Notes: generated from the letters alone by a model not told the origin. Positions 7,191 through 15,579 are shown, numbered from the stretch's first letter. The stretch: DNA of 34,581 nt from an uncultured Bacillaceae bacterium (GCA_937967685.1 CALBTX010000133.1:1-34581), one strand, 5' to 3'. A program made the numbers and translations.

Positions 7191-8112
7191 CGTATTGATA
7201 AAGCGGTGTACTCAAATAACGTTCGCCATTATCCGGGATGACAACGACGACCTTCTTTCCTTTACCTAATTTGCGAGCGATTTGCAAGGCGGCATATACG
7301 TTGGCTCCGGAAGAAATGCCACCCAAAACGCCCTCTTCTTTGGCCATTCTGCGAGCCGTCTCGAACGCTTGCTCAGTCGTGATCGTTTGCACCTCATCAT
7401 AAATATCCGTATTCAAAATGTCGGGGACAAATCCGGCACCCAATCCCTGCAGCTTATGAGGGCTGGGGTCTCCTCCGGACAGAACCGGGGAATCGTGAGG
7501 TTCAACCGCCACAATGTACAGATGAGGAAATTTCTTTTTCAATACTTCACCCGCTCCGGTGATCGTTCCCCCCGTTCCGATACCGACGACAAAAGCGTCC
7601 AACTGATCACCGACTTGTTCGAGCAATTCCTGTCCCGTCGTTTCCCGGTGGATTTTCACATTGGCTTCATTAGCAAACTGTTGGGGCATGAAATACTTAT
7701 TTTGGTCATTTTCGACAATTTCTTGCGCTTTGGCGATCGCCCCCTTCATTCCCTTGGCTCCAGGCGTTAAGACTAGTTCCGCCCCAAAAGCGTGCAGAAG
7801 ATTGCGTCGTTCCATACTCATCGTATCAGGCATGACCAGTTTCGTTTTATACCCTTTGGCGGCGGCGACCATGGCCAATCCGATCCCCGTGTTTCCGCTT
7901 GTTGGTTCAAGAATGGTCATACCCGGTTTTAAAGCCCCGCTTTTTTCCGCTTCTTCTATCATTGATAAAGCGATCCTGTCCTTAACACTGCTGCCGGGAT
8001 TAAAAAACTCCAGCTTTAAGTACACATCTGCATCGTTTTCCCCCACGATACGATTTAATTTCAGCAGGGGAGTTCGACCGATTAATTCTGTAATTGAATT
8101 GGCTACCCTCAT
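7177..8112 (-). CDS. cysK: Cysteine synthase (O-acetylserine sulfhydrylase)
   Basis: CysK is a PLP enzyme that makes cysteine from O-acetylserine and sulfide. The 311-residue product is full length. PLP lysine is Lys44 in NPGSSVKDRI. The substrate loop is PTSGNTG (about 69-75), the phosphate cradle GIGTGGTITGAG (about 176-187), and the C-terminal SSGAN motif is present. GAAGGAGGG precedes the ATG at 8112. It has its own promoter (8255-8283) and a roughly 140-nt leader. In B. subtilis cysK is controlled by CymR; no CymR site could be confirmed by eye. The PrsA-like yacD that precedes it in B. subtilis is missing. Confidence 0.97.
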   Translation of the reverse strand: MRVANSITELIGRTPLLKLNRIVGENDADVYLKLEFFNPGSSVKDRIALSMIEEAEKSGALKPGMTILEPTSGNTGIGLAMVAAAKGYKTKLVMPDTMSMERRNLLHAFGAELVLTPGAKGMKGAIAKAQEIVENDQNKYFMPQQFANEANVKIHRETTGQELLEQVGDQLDAFVVGIGTGGTITGAGEVLKKKFPHLYIVAVEPHDSPVLSGGDPSPHKLQGLGAGFVPDILNTDIYDEVQTITTEQAFETARRMAKEEGVLGGISSGANVYAALQIARKLGKGKKVVVVIPDNGERYLSTPLYQYGDEK

Positions 8113-8254
8113 CTCAGGGACCCTCCTTCAGATTAATGAATCCAGTCAAGATTGAAACATCGTTCAGATGACTAAAAAAAGATGCGGTGCCTAAAATTTG
8201 AATAAAAAGCGTTCAAAACCCACCTAAACCAAGCAACTTAATTGGATTTATTAC

Positions 8255-8283
8255 ATCTTAGCAGAAATTGCCGGCAGGGTCAA
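8255..8283 (-). promoter_or_regulatory. cysK promoter (SigA)
   Basis: The minus strand carries TTGACC (8278-8283), a 17-bp spacer and TAAGAT (8255-8260), the same hexamers as rrn P2. The leader to cysK is about 140 nt. The only structure seen in it is a short CCAA/TTGG hairpin. Confidence 0.75.
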
Positions 8284-8308
8284 TTCCCTTTTCAGCCCGG
8301 GTTTCATT

Positions 8309-8346
8309 CCTACTGATGTTGGGTGATCACCTATGTTGGGTGATCA
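8309..8346. repeat. Tandem duplication at the hslO stop codon
   Basis: On the minus strand the unit TGATCACCCAACATAGG begins with the hslO stop codon TGA and is repeated directly downstream as TGATCACCCAACATCAGTAGG, giving a second TGA. Confidence 0.85.
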
Positions 8347-9273
8347 GCGATGATTGCCGTTGATTTCCGCCACCAATTCTTTCAATTCATCCCGTCCTAA
8401 TTCGTAACGCTCATGGCAAAAATGACATTCGACTTGGGCTTTTCCTTCCTGTTGAATGATGCTTTCGATTTCCTCTTTCCCTAAACTGATCAGCGTTTGC
8501 CTGACCCTGTCCACGGAACAGGAACACGAAAATGTGACCGGTGTTTTTCCTAACCAGCGAATATGTTCTCCGGGGAAAATCGCTTCAATGATGTTTTCGG
8601 GTGTATACCCCTCGTCAACCATTTTGGACACAGGGGGAAGTTGATGCAAGTGACTTTCCAAATCAGTAATCACTTCATCCTCCACTTCGGGCATGAGTTG
8701 CAAAATATATCCGCCGCTTGCTTTGACCGTGTTATCGGGGTTGACCAGCACACCGACACCGACCGCGGAAGGGGTTTGCTCAGATTGGGCGAAATAATAC
8801 GTAAAATCTTCGCCAATTTCGCCGTTGACAATCGGACTCGACCCGCGGTAAGGTTCTCCCACGCCCAAATGCTTTGTCACGTAAATATTGCCCGACGTCC
8901 CCACCGCCCGGCCGACATCCAATTTACCATGCTCATTCAATGGAAAATGCACGTGCGGATTGCCGACAAAGCCCCTGACTTCTCCGTCTGCATTGGCGTC
9001 AACAACCACTTGTCCCAACGGTCCTCCTCCCTGAACCTGGATGGTCAGTTTTTCCTGTCCCTTTAACATCGCTCCCATCATTGTGCCGACTGACAGCGTG
9101 CGACCAAGTGCTGCGGAGGCCACCGGCCATAAATCATGTCTTTTTCTGCACTCCTCAGCCACTCGGGTGGTTCGGACGGCATAAATTCGGACTTGTCCGT
9201 TGAGACATAATGCTTTGCTCAAGTAGTCTTCGTTCTTTTGCGCCTGATGGGTCCTGCTCTTATTTTCTGTCAT
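8344..9273 (-). CDS. hslO: Hsp33 redox-regulated chaperone
   Basis: Hsp33 is a cytosolic holdase activated by oxidation and unfolding. The 309-residue product starts with a slightly extended hydrophilic N-terminus (MTENKSRTHQAQKNEDYLSK) before the conserved ALCLNGQVRIYAVRTT. The zinc-binding cysteines near the C-terminus are intact as CSCS (about residue 252) and CHFC (about residue 283). GAGG lies 9 nt before the ATG at 9273. It follows coaX as in B. subtilis (yacB-yacC), with a tandem array in the intergenic space. Confidence 0.95.
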   Translation of the reverse strand: MTENKSRTHQAQKNEDYLSKALCLNGQVRIYAVRTTRVAEECRKRHDLWPVASAALGRTLSVGTMMGAMLKGQEKLTIQVQGGGPLGQVVVDANADGEVRGFVGNPHVHFPLNEHGKLDVGRAVGTSGNIYVTKHLGVGEPYRGSSPIVNGEIGEDFTYYFAQSEQTPSAVGVGVLVNPDNTVKASGGYILQLMPEVEDEVITDLESHLHQLPPVSKMVDEGYTPENIIEAIFPGEHIRWLGKTPVTFSCSCSVDRVRQTLISLGKEEIESIIQQEGKAQVECHFCHERYELGRDELKELVAEINGNHR

Positions 9274-9300
9274 GATGGCTTGCCTCGAACTCCTTCCTTT

Positions 9301-9392
9301 ATTTATTCATCAGCGACCTTCCGTTATTTATTGATCAGCTATTTATTGATCAGCCGTTTATATATTGACCAGCCGGTTTATTTATTGACCAG
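9301..9392. repeat. Five-copy degenerate tandem array of the coaX C-terminal codons and stop
   Basis: On the minus strand the units begin CTGGTCAATAAATAA, CTGGTCAATATATAA, CTGATCAATAAATAG, CTGATCAATAAATAA and CTGATGAATAAATAA, separated by 0-10 nt. The first is the real end of coaX (Leu-Val-Asn-Lys-stop). The others follow it outside the gene, each with a stop codon. The array fills most of the coaX-hslO gap. Confidence 0.92.
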
Positions 9393-10157
9393 CGTTTTAT
9401 TTTTTTGATAAAGCAGGTGCAATCCTTTCAGCGTTAGAAAAGGTTCGACGACATCGATTTGTTCAGATTCGGCAGCAATTAGATCAATTAAGCCTCCCGT
9501 GGCAATCACCTTTGGGTTTTGCCCGGACCATTTTTTCATCCGCTTGACCATGCCGTCCACTTGACCGACATAGCCGTACAAAATGCCAGACTGCATGGAG
9601 GTGACCGTATTTTTGCCGACGACTTCCTCCGGTAACTTTAAATCCACGCGCGGAAGCTTGGAGGCATACTGAAACAAAGCGTCAGCCGTAATCTGGATGC
9701 CCGGGGCAATCGCTCCCCCGACGTAATGCCCCCGCTCATCAATGTAGCAAAACGTGTTGGCCGTACCAGAATCGATAATGATCAGCGGGGGGTCATATTC
9801 AGCCAAAGCGGCCACTGCGTTCACAATTCGGTCTGCACCGACGTCTTTCGGGTTTTCGTATTGAATGGATAAACCCGTCTTGATTCCTGGTCCGACAATC
9901 AAAGGTTCTTGATCAAAATATTTCCTACACATGCGTTCCAAAGCAACCATTAATGAAGGGACGACAGAAGAAATAATAATGCCCTGAACCTCCTGAGGAG
10001 TGACCGAGGCTTCACGGAGCAGGCCTTTAATCAATAAAGCGCATTCATCTTCCGTCTGATTTCTATCGGTGTTCATCCGCCAATTATGTTTTAAGCTGCC
10101 GTTGTCGAAAATGCCCAATACGATGTTCGTATTGCCCACATCTATTGCTAAAATCAC
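9378..10157 (-). CDS. coaX: Type III pantothenate kinase
   Basis: CoaX phosphorylates pantothenate, the first step of coenzyme A synthesis. The best start is GTG at 10157, preceded by AGAGGTG and placing VILAIDVGNTN at the N-terminus as in B. subtilis CoaX; the product is 259 residues. ASKHA-fold motifs are DVGNTN (phosphate 1), NPKDVGADRIVNAVAA, IIDSGTANT (the adenosine-side motif), GGAIAPGI and VIATGGL. It lies between ftsH and hslO as in B. subtilis. Its promoter overlaps the ftsH terminator hairpin, and its last codons are duplicated downstream. Confidence 0.95.
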   Translation of the reverse strand: MILAIDVGNTNIVLGIFDNGSLKHNWRMNTDRNQTEDECALLIKGLLREASVTPQEVQGIIISSVVPSLMVALERMCRKYFDQEPLIVGPGIKTGLSIQYENPKDVGADRIVNAVAALAEYDPPLIIIDSGTANTFCYIDERGHYVGGAIAPGIQITADALFQYASKLPRVDLKLPEEVVGKNTVTSMQSGILYGYVGQVDGMVKRMKKWSGQNPKVIATGGLIDLIAAESEQIDVVEPFLTLKGLHLLYQKNKTLVNK

Positions 10158-10174
10158 ACATTTCACCTCTTCCG

Positions 10175-10212
10175 CAAAAATAAGGGAGAGCACTGCGGCT
10201 CTCCCTTATTTT
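10175..10212 (-). terminator. ftsH terminator
   Basis: A perfect 14-bp inverted repeat AAAATAAGGGAGAG (5' arm 10199-10212, 3' arm 10177-10190, 8-nt loop) ends in TTATTTTT on the minus strand. It lies about 90 bp past the ftsH stop codon and directly before the coaX ribosome site. Confidence 0.85.
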
Positions 10213-10237
10213 ACCTAATCTCCCAAAAGAGTGACAA
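10208..10237 (-). promoter_or_regulatory. coaX promoter (SigA), overlapping the ftsH terminator
   Basis: The minus strand carries TTGTCA (10232-10237), an 18-bp spacer and TAAAAT (10208-10213). The -10 overlaps the 5' arm of the terminator hairpin. Transcripts should start near 10201 and lack most of that arm. Confidence 0.55.
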
Positions 10238-10303
10238 TCTTTCTCCAAGCACCTGGTCATTTTATATTCAATCATCGAAGACAATGATCGAAAATGAAGC
10301 AGC

Positions 10304-12355
10304 TTATTGTTTTGGGTCTTGATCCTCTTTTGACTCCTCTTTCGGTTCCTGATCCAACTTGCCGGGTTCGTCAGCTTGATTCGTTTTTTCCTGTTTGGGC
10401 TGAATTTGTATTTTTACATCCTCTTGTTCAGAAGCCTGTTTATGATCTGCAGATTCTTCTTTCGCCTGGTTTGGACCGCTTGCTTGCTCATCTTTTTTCT
10501 CAGCGGTTTGCTCCAATGGGTGAGTGGACAACTTGCCGGTCTCCAACAGTTCCTTAATTTGCTCTGCACTTAATGTTTCTACTTCCAACAATGTTTTGGC
10601 GATCAATTCCAAATCATCGCGATGCTTCGTTAACAGCTGTTTACAACGTTCATACTGTTCGTTAATGATGCGCTTGACTTCCTGATCAATTTCGTAAGCG
10701 ATATTTTCACTGTAGTTCCGCTCATGTCCAATATCACGGCCCAAGAATACCTGGCCTTGGGATTCGCCGAATTGGAGGGGCCCCAGTCTGCTCATCCCGT
10801 ATTCCATGACCATGCTGCGAGCTATTTGGGTGGCCCGCTGAAAGTCATTGCTTGCTCCCGTGCTCACTTCACCGAGGAAAATTTCTTCGGCCACACGCCC
10901 GCCAAGCAATCCGACGATGCGCGCTTTTAATTCCGGTTCGGTCAGCATAAAGCGATCTTCCTTCGGCAGCGGTACGGCATAACCGCCCGCATTACCGCGG
11001 GGAATGATGGTTACCTTATGAATGCGGTCGGCATGTTCCAGAAACATCCCCACGATGGTGTGACCTGATTCATGGTAAGCCACAATTTTTCTTTCCTTCT
11101 CGGATACTTTGCGGCTACGCTTTTCCGTTCCGGCGATCACACGGTCAACCGCATCATCAATTTCAACCATGCTGATTTCCTTCTTGTTCCGCCTGGCCGC
11201 AAGTAAAGCGGCTTCGTTCAGCAAGTTTTCCAGATCGGCTCCGGCAAACCCGGGCGTGCGCTTAGCAATCGTCTCAATCTCCACATCCTTGGCCAGCGGT
11301 TTGTTGCGAGCATGCACATGCAGCACTTCGATCCGACCGCGCAGATCAGGTCGGTTGACGGTGATCTGACGGTCAAAACGTCCGGGGCGCAAAAGGGCGG
11401 GATCCAAAACATCCGGCCGGTTGGTGGCCGCGATAATGATGATCCCTTCATTCGCTTCAAATCCGTCCATTTCAACCAGCAATTGGTTTAACGTTTGTTC
11501 CCTTTCGTCATGTCCGCCGCCAAGTCCGGCACCACGCTGGCGCCCCACAGCATCAATTTCATCAATAAAAATGATACACGGCGCGTTTTTCTTCGCATTT
11601 TCAAACAAATCCCGCACACGGGATGCGCCTACACCGACAAACATTTCCACGAAATCTGAACCGGAAATGCTAAAAAAGGGCACTCCCGCTTCTCCAGCGA
11701 CAGCCCGGCCCAACAATGTTTTCCCCGTTCCGGGCGGGCCGACCAACAAAACCCCTTTGGGAATGCGGGCGCCCAAAGCTGAAAATTTGCGTGGATCCTT
11801 CAGAAATTCGACAACTTCAATTAATTCTTGTTTCTCCTCTTCAGCACCTGCGACATCTTTAAATGTCACCTTCTTTTTATCATCTTGAACCAGTTTGGCT
11901 TTGCTCTTCCCAAAGTTCATCACTTTGTTTCCGCCGCCCTGGGACTGACTCAAAAAGAAGATAAAGAGGATAAAGATCAATAATACCGGGATGAGAATCG
12001 TTAAAAAACTGACCCAAATAGGGTCACCGGGATCAGGCACGTATGTAACTTCTACACCATTCTGACCAGCTTGTTCCAGTTCGTGTAAAAAACCTTCAAA
12101 TTGCATGGGAGCATAGGTCACAAACTGTTGTGTATCACCCACGGCTCCTTCTACATATTCACCTTCAATATACCAAACCCCTTGATCTGCATTCACTTCC
12201 ACGGAGTCAATTTGACCGGCTTCCAGACGCTCGATGAATTCCGTGTAATGCAGCTCGGGTATTTCTTGTCCTGATTGGGAGAGAAAGCTGAACAGTCCAA
12301 CGACGACAAGAAGCATGATTAAATAAAAAACGGAATTCCGAAAAAAACGACTCAT
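10304..12355 (-). CDS. ftsH: ATP-dependent zinc metalloprotease FtsH
   Basis: FtsH is a hexameric membrane-anchored AAA+ protease that degrades membrane and regulatory proteins. Two membrane segments lie near residues 8-24 and 113-135, bracketing an extracytoplasmic domain. The AAA module has Walker A GPPGTGKT (206-213), Walker B IIFIDEID (261-268) and RPGRFDRQ. The zinc protease site is HESGH near residue 428. At 683 residues it is longer than B. subtilis FtsH (637) because of a very acidic, Gln/Glu/Lys-rich tail of about 70 residues after the catalytic domain. GAGGAGG precedes the ATG at 12355. Confidence 0.98.
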   Translation of the reverse strand: MSRFFRNSVFYLIMLLVVVGLFSFLSQSGQEIPELHYTEFIERLEAGQIDSVEVNADQGVWYIEGEYVEGAVGDTQQFVTYAPMQFEGFLHELEQAGQNGVEVTYVPDPGDPIWVSFLTILIPVLLIFILFIFFLSQSQGGGNKVMNFGKSKAKLVQDDKKKVTFKDVAGAEEEKQELIEVVEFLKDPRKFSALGARIPKGVLLVGPPGTGKTLLGRAVAGEAGVPFFSISGSDFVEMFVGVGASRVRDLFENAKKNAPCIIFIDEIDAVGRQRGAGLGGGHDEREQTLNQLLVEMDGFEANEGIIIIAATNRPDVLDPALLRPGRFDRQITVNRPDLRGRIEVLHVHARNKPLAKDVEIETIAKRTPGFAGADLENLLNEAALLAARRNKKEISMVEIDDAVDRVIAGTEKRSRKVSEKERKIVAYHESGHTIVGMFLEHADRIHKVTIIPRGNAGGYAVPLPKEDRFMLTEPELKARIVGLLGGRVAEEIFLGEVSTGASNDFQRATQIARSMVMEYGMSRLGPLQFGESQGQVFLGRDIGHERNYSENIAYEIDQEVKRIINEQYERCKQLLTKHRDDLELIAKTLLEVETLSAEQIKELLETGKLSTHPLEQTAEKKDEQASGPNQAKEESADHKQASEQEDVKIQIQPKQEKTNQADEPGKLDQEPKEESKEDQDPKQ

Positions 12356-12419
12356 TACTGACCTCCTCTCACAACTGCCCCCTAAGGAATGAGGTACGCT
12401 GAAAAATAAACCATTTTAT

Positions 12420-12449
12420 ATTGTACCACACGCTATTTCGGATACTCAA
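12420..12449 (-). promoter_or_regulatory. ftsH promoter (SigA)
   Basis: The minus strand carries TTGAGT (12444-12449), an 18-bp spacer and TACAAT (12420-12425), immediately after the hpt stop codon. The leader is about 60 nt. Confidence 0.6.
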
Positions 12450-12450
12450 G

Positions 12451-12993
12451 TTATTCGCCTCGGTACACTTCCGGTTTCAAAACACCGATAAAAGGCAGGT
12501 TGCGATACTTTTCGGCATAATCCAAACCATAACCGACGACAAATTCGTCTGGGACGACAAAACCAACGAGATCTGCTTTTAAGTCAACCGCCCGTCTGTC
12601 GGGCTTATCCAGCAAGGTGACGATTTTGACCGACTTGGCCCGACGATGTTTGAATAAATCAACCAAATAGTTTAAGGTCAAACCGCTGTCCATAATGTCT
12701 TCCACAATGAGCACGTCCCGGCCCTCAACCGATGTATTCAAATCCTTGATGATTTTCACTTCGCCAGACGTATTCGTGGAGTTACCGTAACTGGACACAT
12801 CCATAAAATCCATTTCCAAGGGGATATCCATCTCTTGAATTAAATCTGTCATGAATGGGGCCGCCCCTTTTAACACGCAAATGACCAGCGGATTTTTTCC
12901 TCTATACTCCAGCGTTAACTTTTCCCCAAGTTCTTTAATTTTCTCCTGTAATTGTTCCTCTGTAATCAGTATCTCCTTGATGTCCTCTTTCAT
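12451..12993 (-). CDS. hpt: Hypoxanthine-guanine phosphoribosyltransferase
   Basis: Hpt salvages hypoxanthine and guanine to IMP and GMP using PRPP. The ATG at 12993, after GGGAGGGG, gives 180 residues and matches the family N-terminus (MKEDIKEILITEEQLQ). A start 14 codons upstream has no ribosome site. The PRPP-binding signature is VLIVEDIMDSGLTL (94-107). LKGAAPFMTDL and the C-terminal VGYGLDYAEKYRNLPFIG are typical. The gene overlaps the 3' end of tilS by 59 bp, implying translational coupling. The same tilS-hpt-ftsH order occurs in B. subtilis. Confidence 0.96.
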   Translation of the reverse strand: MKEDIKEILITEEQLQEKIKELGEKLTLEYRGKNPLVICVLKGAAPFMTDLIQEMDIPLEMDFMDVSSYGNSTNTSGEVKIIKDLNTSVEGRDVLIVEDIMDSGLTLNYLVDLFKHRRAKSVKIVTLLDKPDRRAVDLKADLVGFVVPDEFVVGYGLDYAEKYRNLPFIGVLKPEVYRGE

Positions 12994-14431
12994 GAAGAAG
13001 CCCCTCCCTCGGTTCGACACGGATATGTAAGACACGTTGTGTTTCGGCGGACAGTTTCGCTTTGTCCGCTCTTTTTAGACCGGGAATCCAAATGATGTCC
13101 TCTCTATCGCTGACAATGGGCCAGCCCTCCCTTTTGCTGCGCGGAATTTTGGCGTCGATAAAAATATCCTTCACCTTTCTGTGTCCGTTCATGCCGAAGG
13201 GCTGCATTTTAGCGCCGGGTTGCTTGCGCCGCACGAAGAGCGGAAAAGATAATAAACGGGCATCAAAATACGTCTCGGCAGCACCTTGCTGCTTCTTGTC
13301 CTCCACATTCATCCGTTCCAACAGGCTGGACTCATAGGCGAGGTACTCCACGGTAATCATCCACTGGCCAAACGTATACCGGCCTGCTCTGGAAATATCG
13401 ATCTCGGCAGCGGCAACCCCTGCCGCCTCTTCTTTCCCCACAGTGAAACGGAGCTGTTCATATTCCCGAATGACACAGACTTCCTCCGGAAGATCGATCC
13501 GGGCATAACTTTTGTTTGCCCGACACATATGTAATATCGAATCGATATGTATTTTCTGCCACTCGTGACTTCGCACCGGCAGATAGTTTAATATTAGTAA
13601 AATGATTCTTCTTTGTAAAGCGGGAGCGATGGGCTCAAGCAAAGGCAGATTTATCGTTATTGTATTCCCGGTTTTGTTTTTGATGACTTTTTCAGCGAGA
13701 ACTTGGGCCTTCTCTTCCAAAAGTTCATTTTCCTCCCGCAAGACGGCGGTCAGCTCGTGCACGGCACGATGAAGATTGGGGTTCAATGTTTTCATTTCCG
13801 GCACCAGATGCAGCCGAATGCGATTGCGGGTGTAGTCTGCGGAAAAATTACTTTGATCCACCCGGGCGCTAATACCAAAATGTCGGATATAAGCTTCAAT
13901 CTCCTCTTTACTTAAGGCCATCAACGGCCGAATGATCTCATACTGAGCAGCGGAGCGTTTCACGGGCATCCCGCTGATCCCGCGCAAACCCGCTCCGCGT
14001 ATCAGACGCATGAGGACCGTTTCGATTTGATCATCGGCATGGTGGGCCAAAGCGAGTTTATCGATATGCTGTTCTCTGGCCAATCGCTCGAAATAAGCGT
14101 AGCGACAGGCTCTGGCCGCCGCTTGCTTGGACAAATTTTTTTCTCGGGCATAGCGGGCGACATCCATTTTCGTCGTAAAGCAGACAATCCCCAGAGCCTG
14201 GCATGTCTGCTCAACGAATTGTTGATCTTTGTCCGCCTCCTCACCTCTGAACTGATGGTTCAAATGGGCGGCCATCACCGTCAGCTGCCATCTCCGGCGC
14301 TGTCTGTACAGCCAGTGCAAAAGCATCATCGAGTCCGGTCCACCTGAAACCCCGACGAGAACCCTGTCTCCTTCTTTCAATAAAGCATGAGTTCTAATTT
14401 CTTCCATAATCCGTTCATCAAGGTCAAGCAT
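12935..14431 (-). CDS. tilS: tRNA(Ile)-lysidine synthase
   Basis: TilS attaches lysine to the wobble cytidine of the CAU-anticodon tRNA-Ile so that it reads AUA. The PP-loop signature SGGPDS is at residues 29-34. HHADDQIETVLMRLIRGAGLRGISGM is the conserved core, followed by RPLMALSKEEIEAY and RNRIRLHLVPEM. A C-terminal tRNA-binding domain ends near GWPIVSDREDIIWIPGLKRADKAK. The 498-residue product has a C-terminal tail (about 19 codons) running into hpt in another frame. Confidence 0.96.
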   Translation of the reverse strand: MLDLDERIMEEIRTHALLKEGDRVLVGVSGGPDSMMLLHWLYRQRRRWQLTVMAAHLNHQFRGEEADKDQQFVEQTCQALGIVCFTTKMDVARYAREKNLSKQAAARACRYAYFERLAREQHIDKLALAHHADDQIETVLMRLIRGAGLRGISGMPVKRSAAQYEIIRPLMALSKEEIEAYIRHFGISARVDQSNFSADYTRNRIRLHLVPEMKTLNPNLHRAVHELTAVLREENELLEEKAQVLAEKVIKNKTGNTITINLPLLEPIAPALQRRIILLILNYLPVRSHEWQKIHIDSILHMCRANKSYARIDLPEEVCVIREYEQLRFTVGKEEAAGVAAAEIDISRAGRYTFGQWMITVEYLAYESSLLERMNVEDKKQQGAAETYFDARLLSFPLFVRRKQPGAKMQPFGMNGHRKVKDIFIDAKIPRSKREGWPIVSDREDIIWIPGLKRADKAKLSAETQRVLHIRVEPREGLLHERGHQGDTDYRGTITGEN

Positions 14432-14514
14432 GGCGATGCTCCGTTCTGTCAGAGAACATGATCAACATTGACACAGCCGGGTGCAATGTGGACATGATGA
14501 TTGTCACCTTCATA

Positions 14515-15579
14515 TTACATTGTTTGTGTGAATAATAAAAGAGCAAACAGAAAAAGAAGAAAAGAAGAAATAAAGAAAAAGGAAATCGCCTTTCCTAAAC
14601 GGAATCGTTTTTTGCGCTGACGGGGCTTGGACATCCGATGTTGATCCTTGAACTGTTGATGGTCGAACTGTTGATGGTCGAACTGTTGATGGTGGCCTGC
14701 AGGAGCGGATTGAGCTTGAGCTGAATGAACCGTTCTTCCAGGCATGTTAGCAGACTGATGCCTGCGATGCTGATCAGGCCCGCCTTTGACCAGATGCCAG
14801 GCCCAGAACCATTCTTTTTTCATGTCTGCCGCCGATCGATATCGACCGGACAAACCTTTCCAGACAACCTGCTGATACGGTTTTTGTGGAATGTGGTTGA
14901 TCACTTTTTGTTGGAGCAAACGTTCCCTTTCCGCTCCGTTTAACGTTTGTTTCACTTTAAACTCACCGTGATATAAAGCGAGAACGATCATGGCCAGACT
15001 AAATAAATCATAGGCCGGCTCCGCTTTGCGATCCCCCATCTGCCAATAACCGCGGTCATACAATTCCGTATATTCCTTGATCATCCTGTTCATTTTGGTC
15101 ATGCCGCCGGGGTCAAACCAGGCCACTTTGGGCGGCGTGTCGACCACATGTAAGTTATCCGGCTTCAAATCACCAAAAACCCACCCTTTATCATGCAAGT
15201 GTTGCAAAAAATGGAGCAATTGGACAACAAAAACAGCGATCCATTCCTTGCCTCTATGTTGAATAAACGATGTTAACGGTGTGCCTTGAATGACATTCAT
15301 GACATAGAAAGGTTTTTTCTCCCGGGTATTTGGATCCAGCCAATCATCCACATCATGCACAGAAGGCCCAAGGATGATCCCTTGAGCCTTCCCTAATTGC
15401 TGCAAAACGTTCGCCTCCGCTGTAATCGAAATGCTGTCTTCCCCCAATTTTAAAGCATAACGGTTATTTCCTCGACGGACCAGGTAAACAATGCCGGTCG
15501 CTCCGCGGCCGAGTTCCTTTTCAACGGTGTATGTCCGGCCGTGCCATTGACCCCTTATCGTCCGTGCCTCAGAGCGCAT
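14515..15579 (-). CDS. yabT: YabT-like serine/threonine protein kinase, C-terminally membrane anchored
   Basis: This Hanks-type kinase occupies the yabT position. In B. subtilis YabT is a sporulation kinase that phosphorylates RecA and binds DNA. The glycine loop is GRGATG (24-29) and the ATP lysine Lys44. The catalytic loop reads GDLKPDN (136-142; the HRD arginine is replaced, as in YabT). The metal-binding segment is WFDPGG (Asp156) rather than DFG. A basic stretch (KPRQRKKRFRLGK) precedes one hydrophobic segment at the extreme C-terminus, so it is a tail-anchored protein. Between domain and tail lies HQQFD repeated in tandem. The start at 15579 overlaps the yabS stop codon by 11 bp. Confidence 0.88.
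   Translation of the reverse strand: MRSEARTIRGQWHGRTYTVEKELGRGATGIVYLVRRGNNRYALKLGEDSISITAEANVLQQLGKAQGIILGPSVHDVDDWLDPNTREKKPFYVMNVIQGTPLTSFIQHRGKEWIAVFVVQLLHFLQHLHDKGWVFGDLKPDNLHVVDTPPKVAWFDPGGMTKMNRMIKEYTELYDRGYWQMGDRKAEPAYDLFSLAMIVLALYHGEFKVKQTLNGAERERLLQQKVINHIPQKPYQQVVWKGLSGRYRSAADMKKEWFWAWHLVKGGPDQHRRHQSANMPGRTVHSAQAQSAPAGHHQQFDHQQFDHQQFKDQHRMSKPRQRKKRFRLGKAISFFFISSFLLFLFALLLFTQTM
14650..14694. repeat. In-frame 15-bp tandem repeat inside the kinase gene
   Basis: Three consecutive 15-bp units (GAACTGTTGATGGTC, twice exact and once with one change) encode repeated His-Gln-Gln-Phe-Asp in the linker before the membrane anchor. The multiple of three keeps the frame. Confidence 0.9.

Noticed and set aside
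8113..8254. T-box or other riboswitch in the cysK leader
   Set aside because: No T-box TGGNACCGCG motif, specifier stem or terminator hairpin found in about 140 nt.
6101..9392. CRISPR array
   Set aside because: Repeats are contiguous or nearly so, 14-20 bp, with no unique spacers of constant length and no cas genes.
9301..9392. Insertion-sequence remnant as source of the repeats
   Set aside because: No transposase fragment or terminal inverted repeats; units match the adjacent gene end rather than a mobile element.
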